64,000 nt of DNA, from positions 11,521,079 to 11,585,078 of the forward strand of contig OY759215.1 in assembly GCA_963662175.1 (NCBI GenBank), given 5' to 3'. Under the pieces are notes generated by a model, which saw only the letters and a list, made by a program, of their open reading frames with translations, ran no database searches and was not told the DNA's origin. Position numbers and translations under genes: made by a program. Shown here one piece after another: positions 1 through 11,319 of this stretch (position 1 is its first letter; every line of letters begins with the position of its first letter). Origin of the DNA: Aradus depressus. Lineage: Eukaryota > Arthropoda > Insecta > Hemiptera > Aradidae.

Positions 1-319
1 GGTGTGCCACAGAAGGGAAACAAGAATAACATACCTGTCCCCTATTCATGAAATTGAAAAATTGTTAATTTATGAGAATTTTTTATATATTATTTTTTTA
101 TTGGAAAGCTTTATTTTATTGATTTATTACCTTTTAAAATTATGTTTTTTAAAATATTTTATTTTAAAACTTTTTATATTACTTTTTTTTATGTTACTTA
201 TTTTTTGAATTTATTTATTGAATTCATTTATATTTATTCATTTTAGCGCATATAGCTAATATTGTTATGTACTTATTCTAGCAGAATTTTATAACTTTCT
301 TACTAAACTATTTTATTGT

Positions 320-700
320 TTTTTTTATGACCGATTAGATCAATTATGTCGTCTGTAGAGGGCACTGAATTTACATAAGAAATGTCGTGTCAATATATTC
401 ATTACCCCTTCGACCCATTTGGCTGAAAATCAATTGGTGTCGTCCTTGGAAGGCTCTGGAAACATACATTTTCGTGTTGATAAATTCATTCTATCGGGTG
501 TTCTCAGGCACATACAGCAGGATTTTTTTTATTTCATTTTTGGAATCAGGGTTCGGGGAACATGAAATTCTGTTGAAAAATCAGCATCTAATTTCTAAAT
601 TATTACATAACCTCCCCTATACTTCGTATAGCTGTAAAGTAAAACTGAAGTATTATTGTAGAGGTTTATTGTATAAAATAAGGGGAAGATACTACCGGTA
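320..700 (-). repeat. R1 dispersed repeat, fragment
   Basis: Antisense fragment of the R1 family, the commonest repeat here. R1 is built from imperfect units of about 130 bp carrying phrases such as AACTGCCGATGTAATGAA and TATCGACACGAAATTT. One end has a palindromic motif related to ACTTCCCC-TATAC-GTATA-GGGGAAGT. This copy shows the unit core plus the CCTCCCCTATACTTCGTATAGC end near 610-631. No coding potential is convincing. Bases 1-320 are AT-rich, with nothing recognised. Confidence 0.6.
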
Positions 701-862
701 AAACCTAAGGAAGCCCTTTAGACCAAATCAGTGACCTTTATATCAATATCTATTTCAAGATACATGGACAGAACCAAATTTAGTCAGATAATGTAGGTTA
801 GTGACTATTAACTGTGAGTGGTTAGTGACCCTGACTACCACTTAGGTGAGAAGTTAGCCAGC

Positions 863-1878
863 CGTGCCACCTGGTTAACTTTATAATAATAGCCATCACT
901 GCTAAAAGCCTCTAACTTTCCGAAAAGTTGTTTGCTTTCTCGCCAAAATTATTATAATAATAAAATTATTATATTTGTATTACAATTACTTTTGTACCTC
1001 TAAGGTAAAACGTTAATTGTCGTATTAAGGGGAGGGGGGGGGGGGGGGGGGGGAGGGATCGTCGGTGAATCATCGGCAATGTACTTCCCCAGAACGAATT
1101 AATTAATTAACTTTTCGCTCCTCCTCCAAAGCCAGTCGACCGTTTGCGCTATTATTTAATTATTGACGTACATTGAGGCTCCTAAATCCTCATAATAAAT
1201 TTTGTATCGATAAATTCATTAAAATTATTGGAGCTTTTTTGAATTAAGCTCGCTTTCCTTCGACCGATATAGTTGAAATTTTACAGGTTATGTTCTCATT
1301 GGATTTTGACTTCAAATATGATAATTCATAACGATACATTCGACAGCTGATTCCGCTGAAAATTAATAAGTGTCGTCCTTATGGGGTTTTGAATTCAAAT
1401 ATGAAGTTTTGTGTCGATGCATTTATTCTATCGGCAGTTATTGAAGTTTATGTGTTAGCTCCCCCTAGTCCCCCCTCCCCTATGGCAAATTTAGCTGAAA
1501 CCCAATAGGAGTCGGGGTTAGAAGGTTCTGGAGTATCATTTAAACGTTCAATATTGTGTCAATACATTATTCGGGAGCTATCGTGTTCTGCTGCATCTCT
1601 TCAGATACATTCTTAGGGAGTTATCGTGTTCTGCTGCATCTCTTCAGATACATTCTTCGAGAGTTATCGTATTCTGCTGCATCTCTTCAGATACATTCTT
1701 CTAGAGCTATCGTGTTCTGCTTAAGTAGATCTAAAATATTCAAACAAATGAAAAGCATGGATATTTTCATGTAACAGATCCTGAAATTAATTTCTGAGGC
1801 ATCCTGTTTCCATGAAGACAACAAATTATAATTTATAATTATATATAATTAAAAAGGAACAAATTCTTGCGGAAATGT
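863..1878. repeat. Tandem duplication, copy 1 (about 1.01 kb)
   Basis: First of two nearly identical adjacent copies. Both begin at CGTGCCACCTGGTTAAC and end at TTGCGGAAATGTC. The copy holds a long poly(G) run near 1030-1053, an antisense R1 block (about 1068-1560), and three copies of a 43-bp minisatellite (about 1573-1720) built around TTCTGCTGCATCTCTTCAGA. The copies differ mainly in G-run length and a handful of substitutions, so the duplication is recent or homogenised, or is an assembly artefact. Confidence 0.85.
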
Positions 1879-2889
1879 CGTGCCACCTGGTTAACTTTAT
1901 AATAATAGCCATCACTGCTAAAAGCCTCTAACTTTCCGAAAAGTTGTTTGCTTTCTCGCCAAAATTATTATAATAATAAAATTATTATATTTGTATTACA
2001 ATTACTTTTGTACCTCTAAGGTAAAACGTTAATTGTCGTATTAAGGGGAGGGGGGGGGGGGGGGAGGGATCGTCGGTGAATCACCGTCAATGTACTTCCC
2101 CAGAACGATTTAATTAATTAACTTTTCGCTCCTCCTCCAAAGCCAGTCGACCGTTTGCGCTATTATTTAATTATTGACGTACATTGAGGCTCCTAAATCC
2201 TCATAATAAATTTTGTATCGATAAATTCATTAAAATTATTGGAGCTTTTTTGAATTAAGCTCGCTTTCCTTCGACCGATATAGTTGAAATTTTACAGGTT
2301 ATGTTCTCATTGGATTTTGACTTCAAATATGATAATTCATAACGATACATTCGACAGCTGATTCCGCTGAAAATTAATAAGTGTCGTCCTTATGGGGTTT
2401 TGAATTCAAATATGAAGTTTTGTGTCGATGCATTTATTCTATCGGCAGTTATTGAAGTTTATGTGTTAGCTCCCCCTAGTCCCCCCTCCCCTATGGCAAA
2501 TTTAGCTGAAACCCAATAGGAGTCGGGGTTAGAAGGTTCTGGAGTATCATTTAAACGTTCAATATTGTGTCAATACATTATTCGGGAGCTATCGTGTTCT
2601 GCTGCATCTCTTCAGATACATTCTTAGGGAGTTATCGTGTTCTGCTGCATCTCTTCAGATACATTCTTCGAGAGTTATCGTATTCTGCTGCATCTCTTCA
2701 GATACATTCTTCTAGAGCTATCGTGTTCTGCTTAAGTAGATCTAAAATATTCAAACAAATGAAAAGCATGGATATTTTCATGTAACAGATCCTGAAATTA
2801 ACTTCTGAGGCATCCTGTTTCCATGAAGACAACAAATTATAATTTATAATTATATATAATTAAAAAGGAACAAATTCTTGCGGAAATGT
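1879..2889. repeat. Tandem duplication, copy 2 (about 1.01 kb)
   Basis: Second copy of the preceding duplication. The offset is 1016 bp before the poly(G) run and 1011 bp after it. It contains the same R1 block (about 2080-2570) and 43-bp minisatellite (about 2584-2730). It ends at GGAAATGTC, after which the sequence diverges. The small frames open in both copies read through the minisatellite and are not considered genes. Confidence 0.85.
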
Positions 2890-3179
2890 CTTCAATGACA
2901 ATTTTAGAAAATGGAAATGAGCTGAATACCAAACATTCATTTAACTATTTAACATCTTACAATCATCTCTTCATTTCTTGCCAAAGTTTTCGGATAAGAT
3001 ATCAAAATCTTTTGACTTCTGTTTAGGGTTTTCAAGGTCAAATACTCTGAAAAAAAAATACCCGTTCCCGTGGTCGTGTGTCGACTGTCTATGGGCTGCA
3101 TCTAGCGCTCTCACGTGAAAAAATTGACCTAATAAGTACAAACTTTACAGAATATTTAACTTCTCTATCTATCTAAAGT

Positions 3180-4070
3180 ATGGGGGAAGTTATGAAGTCG
3201 GCCTGAAATTTCATGAAGAGTCTTTCCCGGGATTTCATCTGTTTCGATCCCCTGATCCAAAAAGTGAAAAAACAAACATTAAGGCGTAGTCAAGGTCCAC
3301 GCCGTAGATTTTCCGTGAAAACGTCCGGATAAAATCATTTTTCATTTTCTTTTCGATGCTGTCGTAGCTCTTGCATTTGCTCGGCACTAGACTTTTTAGG
3401 TTTTTTAAAATCCTTCTGATGCGAGCTTACCTCTGATTTGCGTTTTCTATAATTCCGTGCATATTTACGATTCATATGAGACATCTCAATTTTGCAATTT
3501 AATACCGATTTTTACATATATTTTGGCGAATATTTTTATTGTTTCACTTTGAGTCCTAGTAGTGCTTTTCAAGCTCTTTACAATGACACCCGAATCAACG
3601 TCCTATCTAAAGGAGTTATCACGTTACACTAATTTCTAATTTTACATATCCGTCGGCGCCCACGCTAGCCCGATAACGTCACAGGCAAAACAAACACTGC
3701 ACAACAAACACGTACAGACATGATCTATCCATTGTGACCTCAACCGTTGTTATCGCATTATTAGTGTTGTAGTTTGACCGGCTATCACTGTGCTTAACGA
3801 GCGAATAGAAGTTTTCACGTCAAAAAAAAAAAATGCCTTTGAACATATTAACTTCTTATACAATGAATTTATCGACACGAAGTTTATTTGATTATCCAGT
3901 ACCCTTTAAGAACGACACGAATTAATTTTCAGCAAAATCTACTAAAAGAAAAGAGGGATTAGTGTATGCCTCATTCATCAACAAAAACTTTAATAAACGC
4001 CGACATATCTAACATCGACATGAAATTTAGTATAAGGATTGTTTATGTGTATGTCAACAATTGATTCGAA
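3180..4070 (+). repeat. R1 repeat split by a roughly 550-bp segment
   Basis: R1 head motifs (GGGGGAAGTTATGAAGTCGG; a run of A after CTGATCCAAAAAGTG) occur at about 3180-3285. R1 unit motifs in the same orientation resume at about 3835-4070 (AATGAATTTATCGACACGAA, GAAATTTAGTATAAGGAT). The intervening block is absent from other copies. It carries the small basic ORF annotated next and a GC-richer stretch near 3650-3800. Bases 2890-3180 show nothing identifiable. Confidence 0.5.
3335..3484 (-). CDS. Short basic ORF inside a split R1 repeat
   Basis: ATG at 3484 to TGA at 3335 gives 49 residues, very rich in Lys/Arg. It contains a KKSSAEQMQELRQHRK stretch. Basic peptides with KSSAERM-like motifs are, from memory, often predicted at the N-terminus of invertebrate mobile-element polyproteins; that comparison is inference. 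No longer open frame continues it. It may be a truncated first exon of an element that captured, or forms, part of R1. It could equally be chance. Confidence 0.3.
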   Translation of the reverse strand: MSHMNRKYARNYRKRKSEVSSHQKDFKKPKKSSAEQMQELRQHRKENEK

Positions 4071-5540
4071 CGTTCGATTAGTGTTATTAAAGGGACATCG
4101 CCCATGATACGACTTTCTTTTCCAATCAATCTTATCTAGGAAAGTTGACAATCGACCAAAGGAAGATTCGTGGTCGACAGTTCATGTCTATGTTTTGACT
4201 TTCACAGCCATACTTAGTGTAGACGAAGTTATGTAACATAACTTAATTTTGAATTTTACATACAATTATTTAGATAGACAATAAAGTTATAGTTCATCAA
4301 AATTAATCTTTTGTAACAAAGTTTACAAAGTCTTTATAAAAACGTCCCACTAAAATAATTGTTGACAAAGGCCAACGTTCACATTTGACCCCCAACATAT
4401 CTCACTAGGGAACTTCTTAGACCCTCCAGTAGTTCACAGTTGAAGATTATATGATGGACTGTCTGTTCCTTGGTGCCGCAGAGGCAGAGAGGCGAATCGA
4501 GGATCTTGAACCTGTGGAGGTATTAATGATTAATAGAACATAGATTAATATAAAATGTCTAATAGAATAGATAATATTTATATTTTTAATTCCAAATAAT
4601 CTATATTTATTTTTCTTTAAGATTTTTTTGTTTCCAGGGGATATTTTCTCCCTGAGGTCATAAAGGGAGAAATATTGAGAAAGAAAAAGAGCAAAAGTAT
4701 ACAAAAAAAAAATGTATATACCTATATATATACAATAAATATAAATTAACAATAAACTATGAGTAAAGTAAATAACTGAAAAAATGAAGGACCTCTGCCA
4801 AGAAAAAAATAAATTAAACCTTTTATATATGAAACATGACTATTTCTTTTCCTTTTTGAACTTGAGAAAACATTTCGTTTCCGAATAGAAAGTTTCATCT
4901 AACAGAATCTTTTTTTATTGTATCTATTGCCTTCAATAAGTGGGAAAGTTGGTTTCTTTATGGATTATACTTTTTTCAAAAAGAGTGAAACAATGTAAAT
5001 TTTTCTTTCTTCCTGGTATCATAATCATGACTGGTATTGTTGAGAGAGAAAATTTGTATATTTTTTTAATGACCGTGTTTTCACATTTCATTAATTTTTC
5101 ACAGGTAATAGTAAGATTTCAAGTTTATTTAATATTTCTCTGCAATTTCTTCTTTGATTAATATTATTTATTATTCTTTGTGCTTTCTTTTGAAGTCTGA
5201 AAATATTAAAACTAGAGCTACAAGCTCTCCAGTGGATTAAACCTTAATTAATTATAGAAGGGAAATATAGTGAAATAAATATTTCCTTTGTTACATTCTG
5301 TACGTACAAAAAGTTTATATGTACATTGTAAATGTGAAATTATTGTTAAAATTCCATTTTTTGAAAAGAAAAAGAAGCGGTGAATAGTTGGAAATTTTAG
5401 TTATTCAAGGAAGTGGCAACACTCACTTTCGATATAAACTCGTATAAATTCATTTTAAAAAAATAAAATAAAAATAAAATGAAAGAAGATCATCAAATAT
5501 AAGAATAAAAAACAAGTGAAAATGGGTTTAAACAGAAATT
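4070..5540. other. AT-rich intergenic DNA, nothing recognised
   Basis: No R1, SINE, LINE or transposase signature is visible. The open frames near 4447-4752 (minus) and 4940-5161 (plus) are low-complexity Ile/Phe/Tyr-rich translations of AT-rich DNA and are not supported as genes. Confidence 0.5.
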
Positions 5541-5559
5541 ACAATTAACAAAGAGTATT

Positions 5560-5960
5560 AGTTTCGTTTTTGTTTTAGTATGAAAAGACAATAGCCGGTC
5601 GAAGCTATATATACTGTGGTTTAAATAAGTCATGGCGTGATATGGATGAGAGATCTTCAAGTCAAGTGAACGTATAAAAGAGAAAAGGTACTATTTTTTT
5701 AAATCTTATATTTTATATGTCCGAGAGAAAGGACTCATTTTGTGTATTTAAAATTTAATTTATATTATTTATAATTTTTTCAAATTAAATTTTTTAATTT
5801 TATTATAATGAAGGTTGAAAAATATATTTTGTTCTCACTTTTATTCTATTCATTTTTGTAGTCAACCAAATAAAATACTACCTTTGGATTCGATTATTGA
5901 TAATTTTGCAAGTTTACAAAGTTTGATGGCATCTCAAATTATATTTTTTTAAATGGAAAA
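5560..5960 (+). repeat. Repeat family E, copy 1 (LTR/leader-like)
   Basis: Shares an ordered set of blocks with about 33380-34060 and 39890-40450: a TATA-like promoter phrase ending GAGAAAAGGTAC here, then TTTTGTTCTC...TTATTCTATTCATTTT, then a TTTGGATT leader and GATGGCATCTC. The order promoter, terminator-like block, leader and ATG is what a 5' LTR plus the start of gag would look like. No LTR pair was found, so the assignment is tentative. Confidence 0.4.
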
Positions 5961-5979
5961 TCCATGTAATCACAAATTG

Positions 5980-6540
5980 AATTTTTGCTTTCTTATACGT
6001 ATAAGTATTGTAATCGTGCGAAAATCCGAGTTGAAGGTATCAACGGATTTTCACGTTTCAAGGTCCCCTGAATACATTTTAACCATTTTCGCGATGATGT
6101 CTGTCTGTGTATGTGATTGGAAAGATGTGAGCGCTCTACTGCAAAAACTATTGTAACTATGAACTTGAAATTTGGAATGTAGGAGTCACATATACTAACT
6201 TGAATCAGGTTACAATTTGGCCGAAATCGAGCGAAAATTGAGTCCACTTAACTCCGAGGTCTAAGTACATTTTTCAGGAAACCGCTTATGCTTATGACCT
6301 AATCAATAATTGTTCAAAATAAAGGTTATAAAGAAAATTTAAATACATATTTTATGTAAAATACAATTTTTCTCAGGTTGTCCGGTTTTCGAGATACATG
6401 CCGAAAACCGTCCTGAAATGTTGTTTTGAAACATATATATTTTTAGACGTTTCCTTGATTTACCCAAAACGGGTAGTCTAGCGAAAAATAGGTTCTTACC
6501 AAAAATGTTCCTTATAAAATTTCCAATCGCTAGTAAGTCT
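5980..6540 (+). repeat. Dispersed repeat family D, copy 1
   Basis: Shares ordered blocks with 22830-23150: ATACATTTTRACCAT, TCGATGAT/GCGATGAT, CTGTGTATGT, and GGTCTAAGTACATTTT followed by an ACYGCTT. A downstream block with GGCATGTATCTCGAAAA-type sequence recurs near 20320-20350 in inverse sense. No protein is recognised. Confidence 0.4.
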
Positions 6541-6837
6541 AATATCACATTAAATGTTTAGTTGTTCAATAAATTGTTTTATTTTTATAAATCTGTTTGA
6601 AATGGGCTAAATCCAAATAACCCAGTAAGGATCCTGCCCTCGGTATAGCAGACAGTGGGATTCCTAGAGGGCCGATATTAGTTTCCAGAGAAGCAGTCTC
6701 TCTGATTGGCCCTCTACATGAAGTCACTTTCAAATGATTCATTTAATTAGAACTGAACGCATTTCGAATCGAAGACTCCCCCCCCCCCCCCACCAATTGT
6801 CCGAACAATCAGCTCGTTGGTCAATTACACCAAAGGA

Positions 6838-8710
6838 CGATATTTATTCATCAAATATACATTAAGTGAACAAAACACTAATACACTAGATGACTATTAG
6901 ATTTCTTACAATATTTATTCATCAAATATACAGTGAACAAAACACTAATACACTAGATGTCCAGTAGAGCTCTTACAATATTTATTCATCAAATATACAT
7001 TAAGTGACCAAAACACTAATACACTAGATGTCCAGTAGAGCTGATACAATATTTATTCATCAAATATACATTAAGTGAACAAAACACTAATACACTAGAT
7101 GTCCAGTAGAGCTCTTACAATATGTATTCATCAAATATACATTAGGTGAACAAAACACTAATACACTAGATGTCCAGTAGAGTTCTTACAATATTTATTC
7201 ATCAAATATACACTAAGTGACCAAAACACTAATACACTAGATGTCCAGTAGAGCTGATACAATATTTATTCATCAAATATACATTAAGTGAACAAAACAC
7301 TAATACACTAGATGTCCAGTAGAGCTCTTACAATATGTATTCATCAAATATACATTAAGTGAACAAAACACTAATACACTAGATGTCCAGTAGAGCTGAT
7401 ACAATATTTATTCATCAAATATACATTAAGTGAACAAAACACTAATACACTAGATGTCCAGTAGAGTTCTTACAATATTTATTCATCAAATATACACTAA
7501 ATGACCAAAACACTAATACACTAGATGTCCAGTAGAGCTGATACAATATTTATTCATCAAATATACATTAAGTGAACAAAACACTAATACACTAGATGTC
7601 CAGTAGAGCTCTTACAATATTTATTCATCAAATATACATTAAGTGAACAAAACACTAATACACTAGATGACTATTAGATTTCTTACAATATTTATTCATC
7701 AAATATACAGTGAACAAAACACTAATACACTAGATGTCCAGTAGAGATCTTACAATATGTATTCATCAAATATACATTAAGTGAACAAAACACTAATACA
7801 CTAGATGTCCAGTAGAGCTCTTACAATATGTATTCATCAAATATACATTAAGTGAACAAAACACTAATACACTAGATGTCCAGTAGAGTTCTTACAATAT
7901 TTATTCATCAAATATACACTAAGTGACCAAAACACTAATACACTAGATGTCCAGTAGAGCTGATACAATATTTATTCATCAAATATACATTAAGTGAACA
8001 AAACACTAATACACTAGATGTCCAGTAGAGCTCTTACAATATGTATTCATCAAATATACATTAGGTGAACAAAACACTAATACACTAGATGTCCAGTAGA
8101 GTTCTTACAATATTTATTCATCAAATATACACTAAATGACCAAAACACTAATACACTAGATGTCCAGTAGAGCTGATACAATATTTATTCATCAAATATA
8201 CATTAAGTGAACAAAACACTAATACACTAGATGTCCAGTAGAGCTCTTACAATATTTATTCATCAAATATACATTAAGTGAACAAAACACTAATACACTA
8301 GATGACTATTAGATTTCTTACAATATTTATTCATCAAATATACAGTGAACAAAACACTAATACACAAGATGTCCAGTAGAGATCTTACAATATGTATTCA
8401 TCAAATATACATTAAGTGAACAAAACACTAATACACTAGATGTCCAGTAGAGCTCTTACAATATTTATTCATCAAATATACATTAAGTGAACAAAACACT
8501 AATACACTAGATGTCCAGTAGAGCTGATACAATATTTATTCATCAAATATACATTAAGTGAACAAAACACTAATACACTAGATGTCCAGTAGAGCTCTTA
8601 CAATATTTATTCATCAAATATACATTAAGTGAACAAAACACTAATACACTAGATGTCCAGTAGAGTTCTTACAATATTTATTCATCAAATATACACTAAG
8701 TGACCAAAAA
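6838..8710 (+). repeat. Satellite array, 71-bp monomer, about 26 copies
   Basis: Head-to-tail array. Monomers contain TATTCATCAAATATACATTA, CAAAACACTAATACACTAGA and GTCCAGTAGAG; spacing of the TTTATTC core is 71 bp. Monomers differ in short diagnostic tails (GCTCTT, GCTGAT, GTTCTT, GATCTT). A distinct variant ending TGACTATTAG recurs at 6891, 7668 and 8303 and is each time followed by a 67-bp monomer lacking TTAA. Those distances equal 11 and 9 monomers, so there is higher-order structure. A poly(C) run at 6778-6791 precedes the array. Confidence 0.95.
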
Positions 8711-8719
8711 AAAATATAA

Positions 8720-9200
8720 TAAAAAAATAAAGATATTAGATTGACTATGAAGAAATGAATAATTAAATAAAAGTTCCTGAGGACCTCTTATCCAATTTAT
8801 ATGGTTGATGTAGGTATTTGGATTTGTATCATATTGTTAGTATGAAAGTTTAAAGATTGTATTTATCAGTATGACCATTTGACAAAAGTTCCACTGCGGG
8901 AACTAGAACTGCTGTTTCCAACTGGAAGAAGGAAAGGGTCTACGTTTCGAGAACTGATAAGAGCTTGAGAACGTGTGTAAATACAATTAGCAAGTGCCCT
9001 ACGATAAGGCCTCATTCAATTATTAAAGGTAGAGCTTCAAGTTTGTCTGGGAGATAGGGAGGTCGGCATATGAGTTAGAACAGGCTGTCAGGCCTCCCTT
9101 AGAAAAGAGAGATCTTATGACTCACACCTCCCATGATTTTGGTCTAAACTTGAAGTGAATTATGTTAACGTTTTGGTCTTAGAAAATGCATATTCACTGA
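8720..9200. other. Non-coding DNA after the satellite
   Basis: No repeat or gene recognised. The satellite ends in an A-rich tract at about 8704-8727. Confidence 0.4.
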
Positions 9201-9269
9201 AATTAAACACAATCGCATGCAATGAAATACTTGTGTTTCTTGTACGGGAGAGAGATAGTGGTGTTAGGG

Positions 9270-9690
9270 CGGAAAACTGCAATGGTTATCGTCGCTCGAG
9301 TTGTTGAAGGTCTTGATATAATTTTCGATGGCCTCCACAAGATCTCGTTGGAAGGTCTATGGACTCGGTTCTTGGGGGAAGCTCCTCCAACCCACACCTG
9401 GTTATTTGATGGACATTCTAGGTTTAAAAGACTTCAGTAATTGGTCCTGGGGGAGATGTGGTTCCGGAAGAAATGCTTCCGGAGCGAACTGCCCACAGAC
9501 CAAGGACTTCCTCCCACTTTGTTGTGGCGACCTTGACTCTCCAGTAGGACAACCACCGAATAGTCAGAATAGGAGCCACTCCAGAGAAAAGAGGTGCGCT
9601 GGGCTGCGTCTCATTGAAACGTGAAGGTAGCCGCTATCAGCTGTGTGCTCCATGTGACGATGTGAGAAAGAGCGCCGTGCACACAAACCT
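9270..9690 (+). other. GC-richer LINE-associated segment
   Basis: A GC-rich island preceding the Jockey fragment at 9690. Overlapping frames are open in several phases, none with a recognisable domain. By position it may be the degenerate ORF1 or 5' part of the same LINE. Confidence 0.3.
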
Positions 9691-10200
9691 GAAGTGGCTG
9701 AGGAGTTCCATCACCATCACCAAGCCCCCACTTCTCACCGACTTCCTATTTCTTCTATGCCCATATGGCTGGGGCCAAGGCAACCCCCCCCCCCCCCCCA
9801 CCCTTTTTTTTCATCCCTCCACCTCCATCCACAGTCCTCTCCTGCATCACATGTTTACTTATATCTTCAACCTATTGACCCCAATAATAACTTTCCTTGC
9901 TATTATAACCAGTTGTATGCCTCGTACTCAACATTCTCAACGCTCTTACTTATTACAGAAACTCGACTGACCACTAGAAACAACAGCAACATTCTGGACG
10001 GTAGAACCCATGGAGCTCTCTCCCAACACATCCTGCTTTCTTATTCCACCGACTCCAAGTAACTCCTATCTCCCTCGGTCCATGAGTCCTGTCTGGTGGA
10101 GACTACAATGCGAAAGGTGAGTACTCATGGAGAGGGGCAGTAGAGTGGCCGAATCGAGAAGCCGAGTCTGGTGGTGGATTTAAGGCCCCATAATTCTACT
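9690..10200 (+). pseudogene. Jockey-type LINE endonuclease fragment
   Basis: Translation in shifting frames gives pieces typical of the apurinic-like endonuclease at the start of Jockey ORF2: an LLLITETRLTTRNN stretch near 9935-9985 (family consensus ETHLT) and GGDYNAKGEYSWRG near 10095-10140 (family consensus GDFNAKH). Stops and frame changes separate them. The element is a dead fragment. A poly(C) run sits at 9785-9800. Confidence 0.55.
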
Positions 10201-10686
10201 TTTACGATATTAAAAATAAATTATGAGGAATGTTAGGCTCATATAAATCTAAAATAATTACTGAATAGAGTACTTTTAATTTCCCGTTAATGGGCCTTTA
10301 ACATTATATATCTACAAATGGTTATTGCCCTCTCAGTTTAAACGTAAAATACGTAGACATGTGGAATATAAAACTTTTGAGAAAAAAATGTGTTTATATC
10401 TACTTGCTGTAAGCTTCCACAGACATCCTACCTGGTTATCTCACTTCTTCTAATTCTGCTGCTGTACGAAGTTATGTAATCGGTCAGAAACTCGATGATG
10501 AGTTTTCACCAAAATTTCATATTTTCAGTCCCCCCTTGACTCAAAAATAAAATACCTGTCTGTTTGTCTGTGTTTCTGTAAACAGAATAACTTCCAATAG
10601 AATGAGTGTATCCATACAAAACTGTATGTGAATCCTCAAGTCCAGAAGTACGTTACCTGTATAAAAAGAGCAAAAACTTAGTTGAT

Positions 10687-10921
10687 CGAGGACGCCGGTA
10701 GCTCAGTGGTATGCGTGCTTGACTTCTGAGCTCAAGAACGTGGGTTGAAACCCGACCGAGGCCCTTACTGCCCTAGATGAATAAAAATTTAGGGTGGGCA
10801 AAATTTAGTACTCCCGTAGTAGAGTCGGGCTCATGTCCACCTGAGTGACCAAAGAGCGCTCTGGTAGTAGGCGATATGACCTCGTAGTTAAAGCCCGGGC
10901 ATGAGTCATAAAACTTAACCT
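10687..10921 (+). mobile_element. tRNA-derived SINE (family S), internally deleted
   Basis: Starts GAGGACGCCGGTAGCTCAGTGG (A box) and has a B-box-like GTGGGTTGAAACCC. Ends in CATAAAACTTAACCT. It is flanked by a perfect 12-bp duplication AACTTAGTTGAT at 10675-10686 and 10922-10933. It lacks the central block CTTCGGATGGGACGTTAAGC seen in full copies. It is inserted into R1. Confidence 0.9.
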
Positions 10922-11319
10922 AACTTAGTTGATAAATTCGTGCTGGGGAAGTACATTGCCAGTAATTCACCGGCGACTTTTTACTTCCCAACTATACGAT
11001 GTATAGGGGAAGTTATATAATCGGTCAACAATGTGATTGGGAATTCTCATCAAAATTTTATGTTTTCCAACCAAATTATTCCAAAAATGAAAAAAAAAAT
11101 TGAATGTGTCTGTGAACTTGATAACTCCCGATTGAATGAATGTATCAACATGAAACTTTAGAAGTTTATCCAAAACCCTCCAAGGACAGCACCTACCGAT
11201 TTTCAGCCAAATCGGCCAACGAGAAGGGGGGATGAGGGAGGCTTAGCACAAAAACTCTGATAACTGCCTTTAAATTGAATTTATTGGCGTGAAATTTCAT
11301 ATGTAAATTTGAAGCCTTA

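Noticed and set aside
2..208. 68-codon Leu/Ile/Phe-rich frame
   Set aside because: Starts at GTG and reflects T-rich DNA composition.
1556..1774. 72-codon frame repeated identically at 2567-2785
   Set aside because: Translation of the 43-bp minisatellite within the tandem duplication; no domain.
6838..8710. Regularly spaced repeats resembling a CRISPR array
   Set aside because: Monomers are contiguous and nearly identical over the full 71 bp, with no unique spacers, in a eukaryotic context. It is a satellite.
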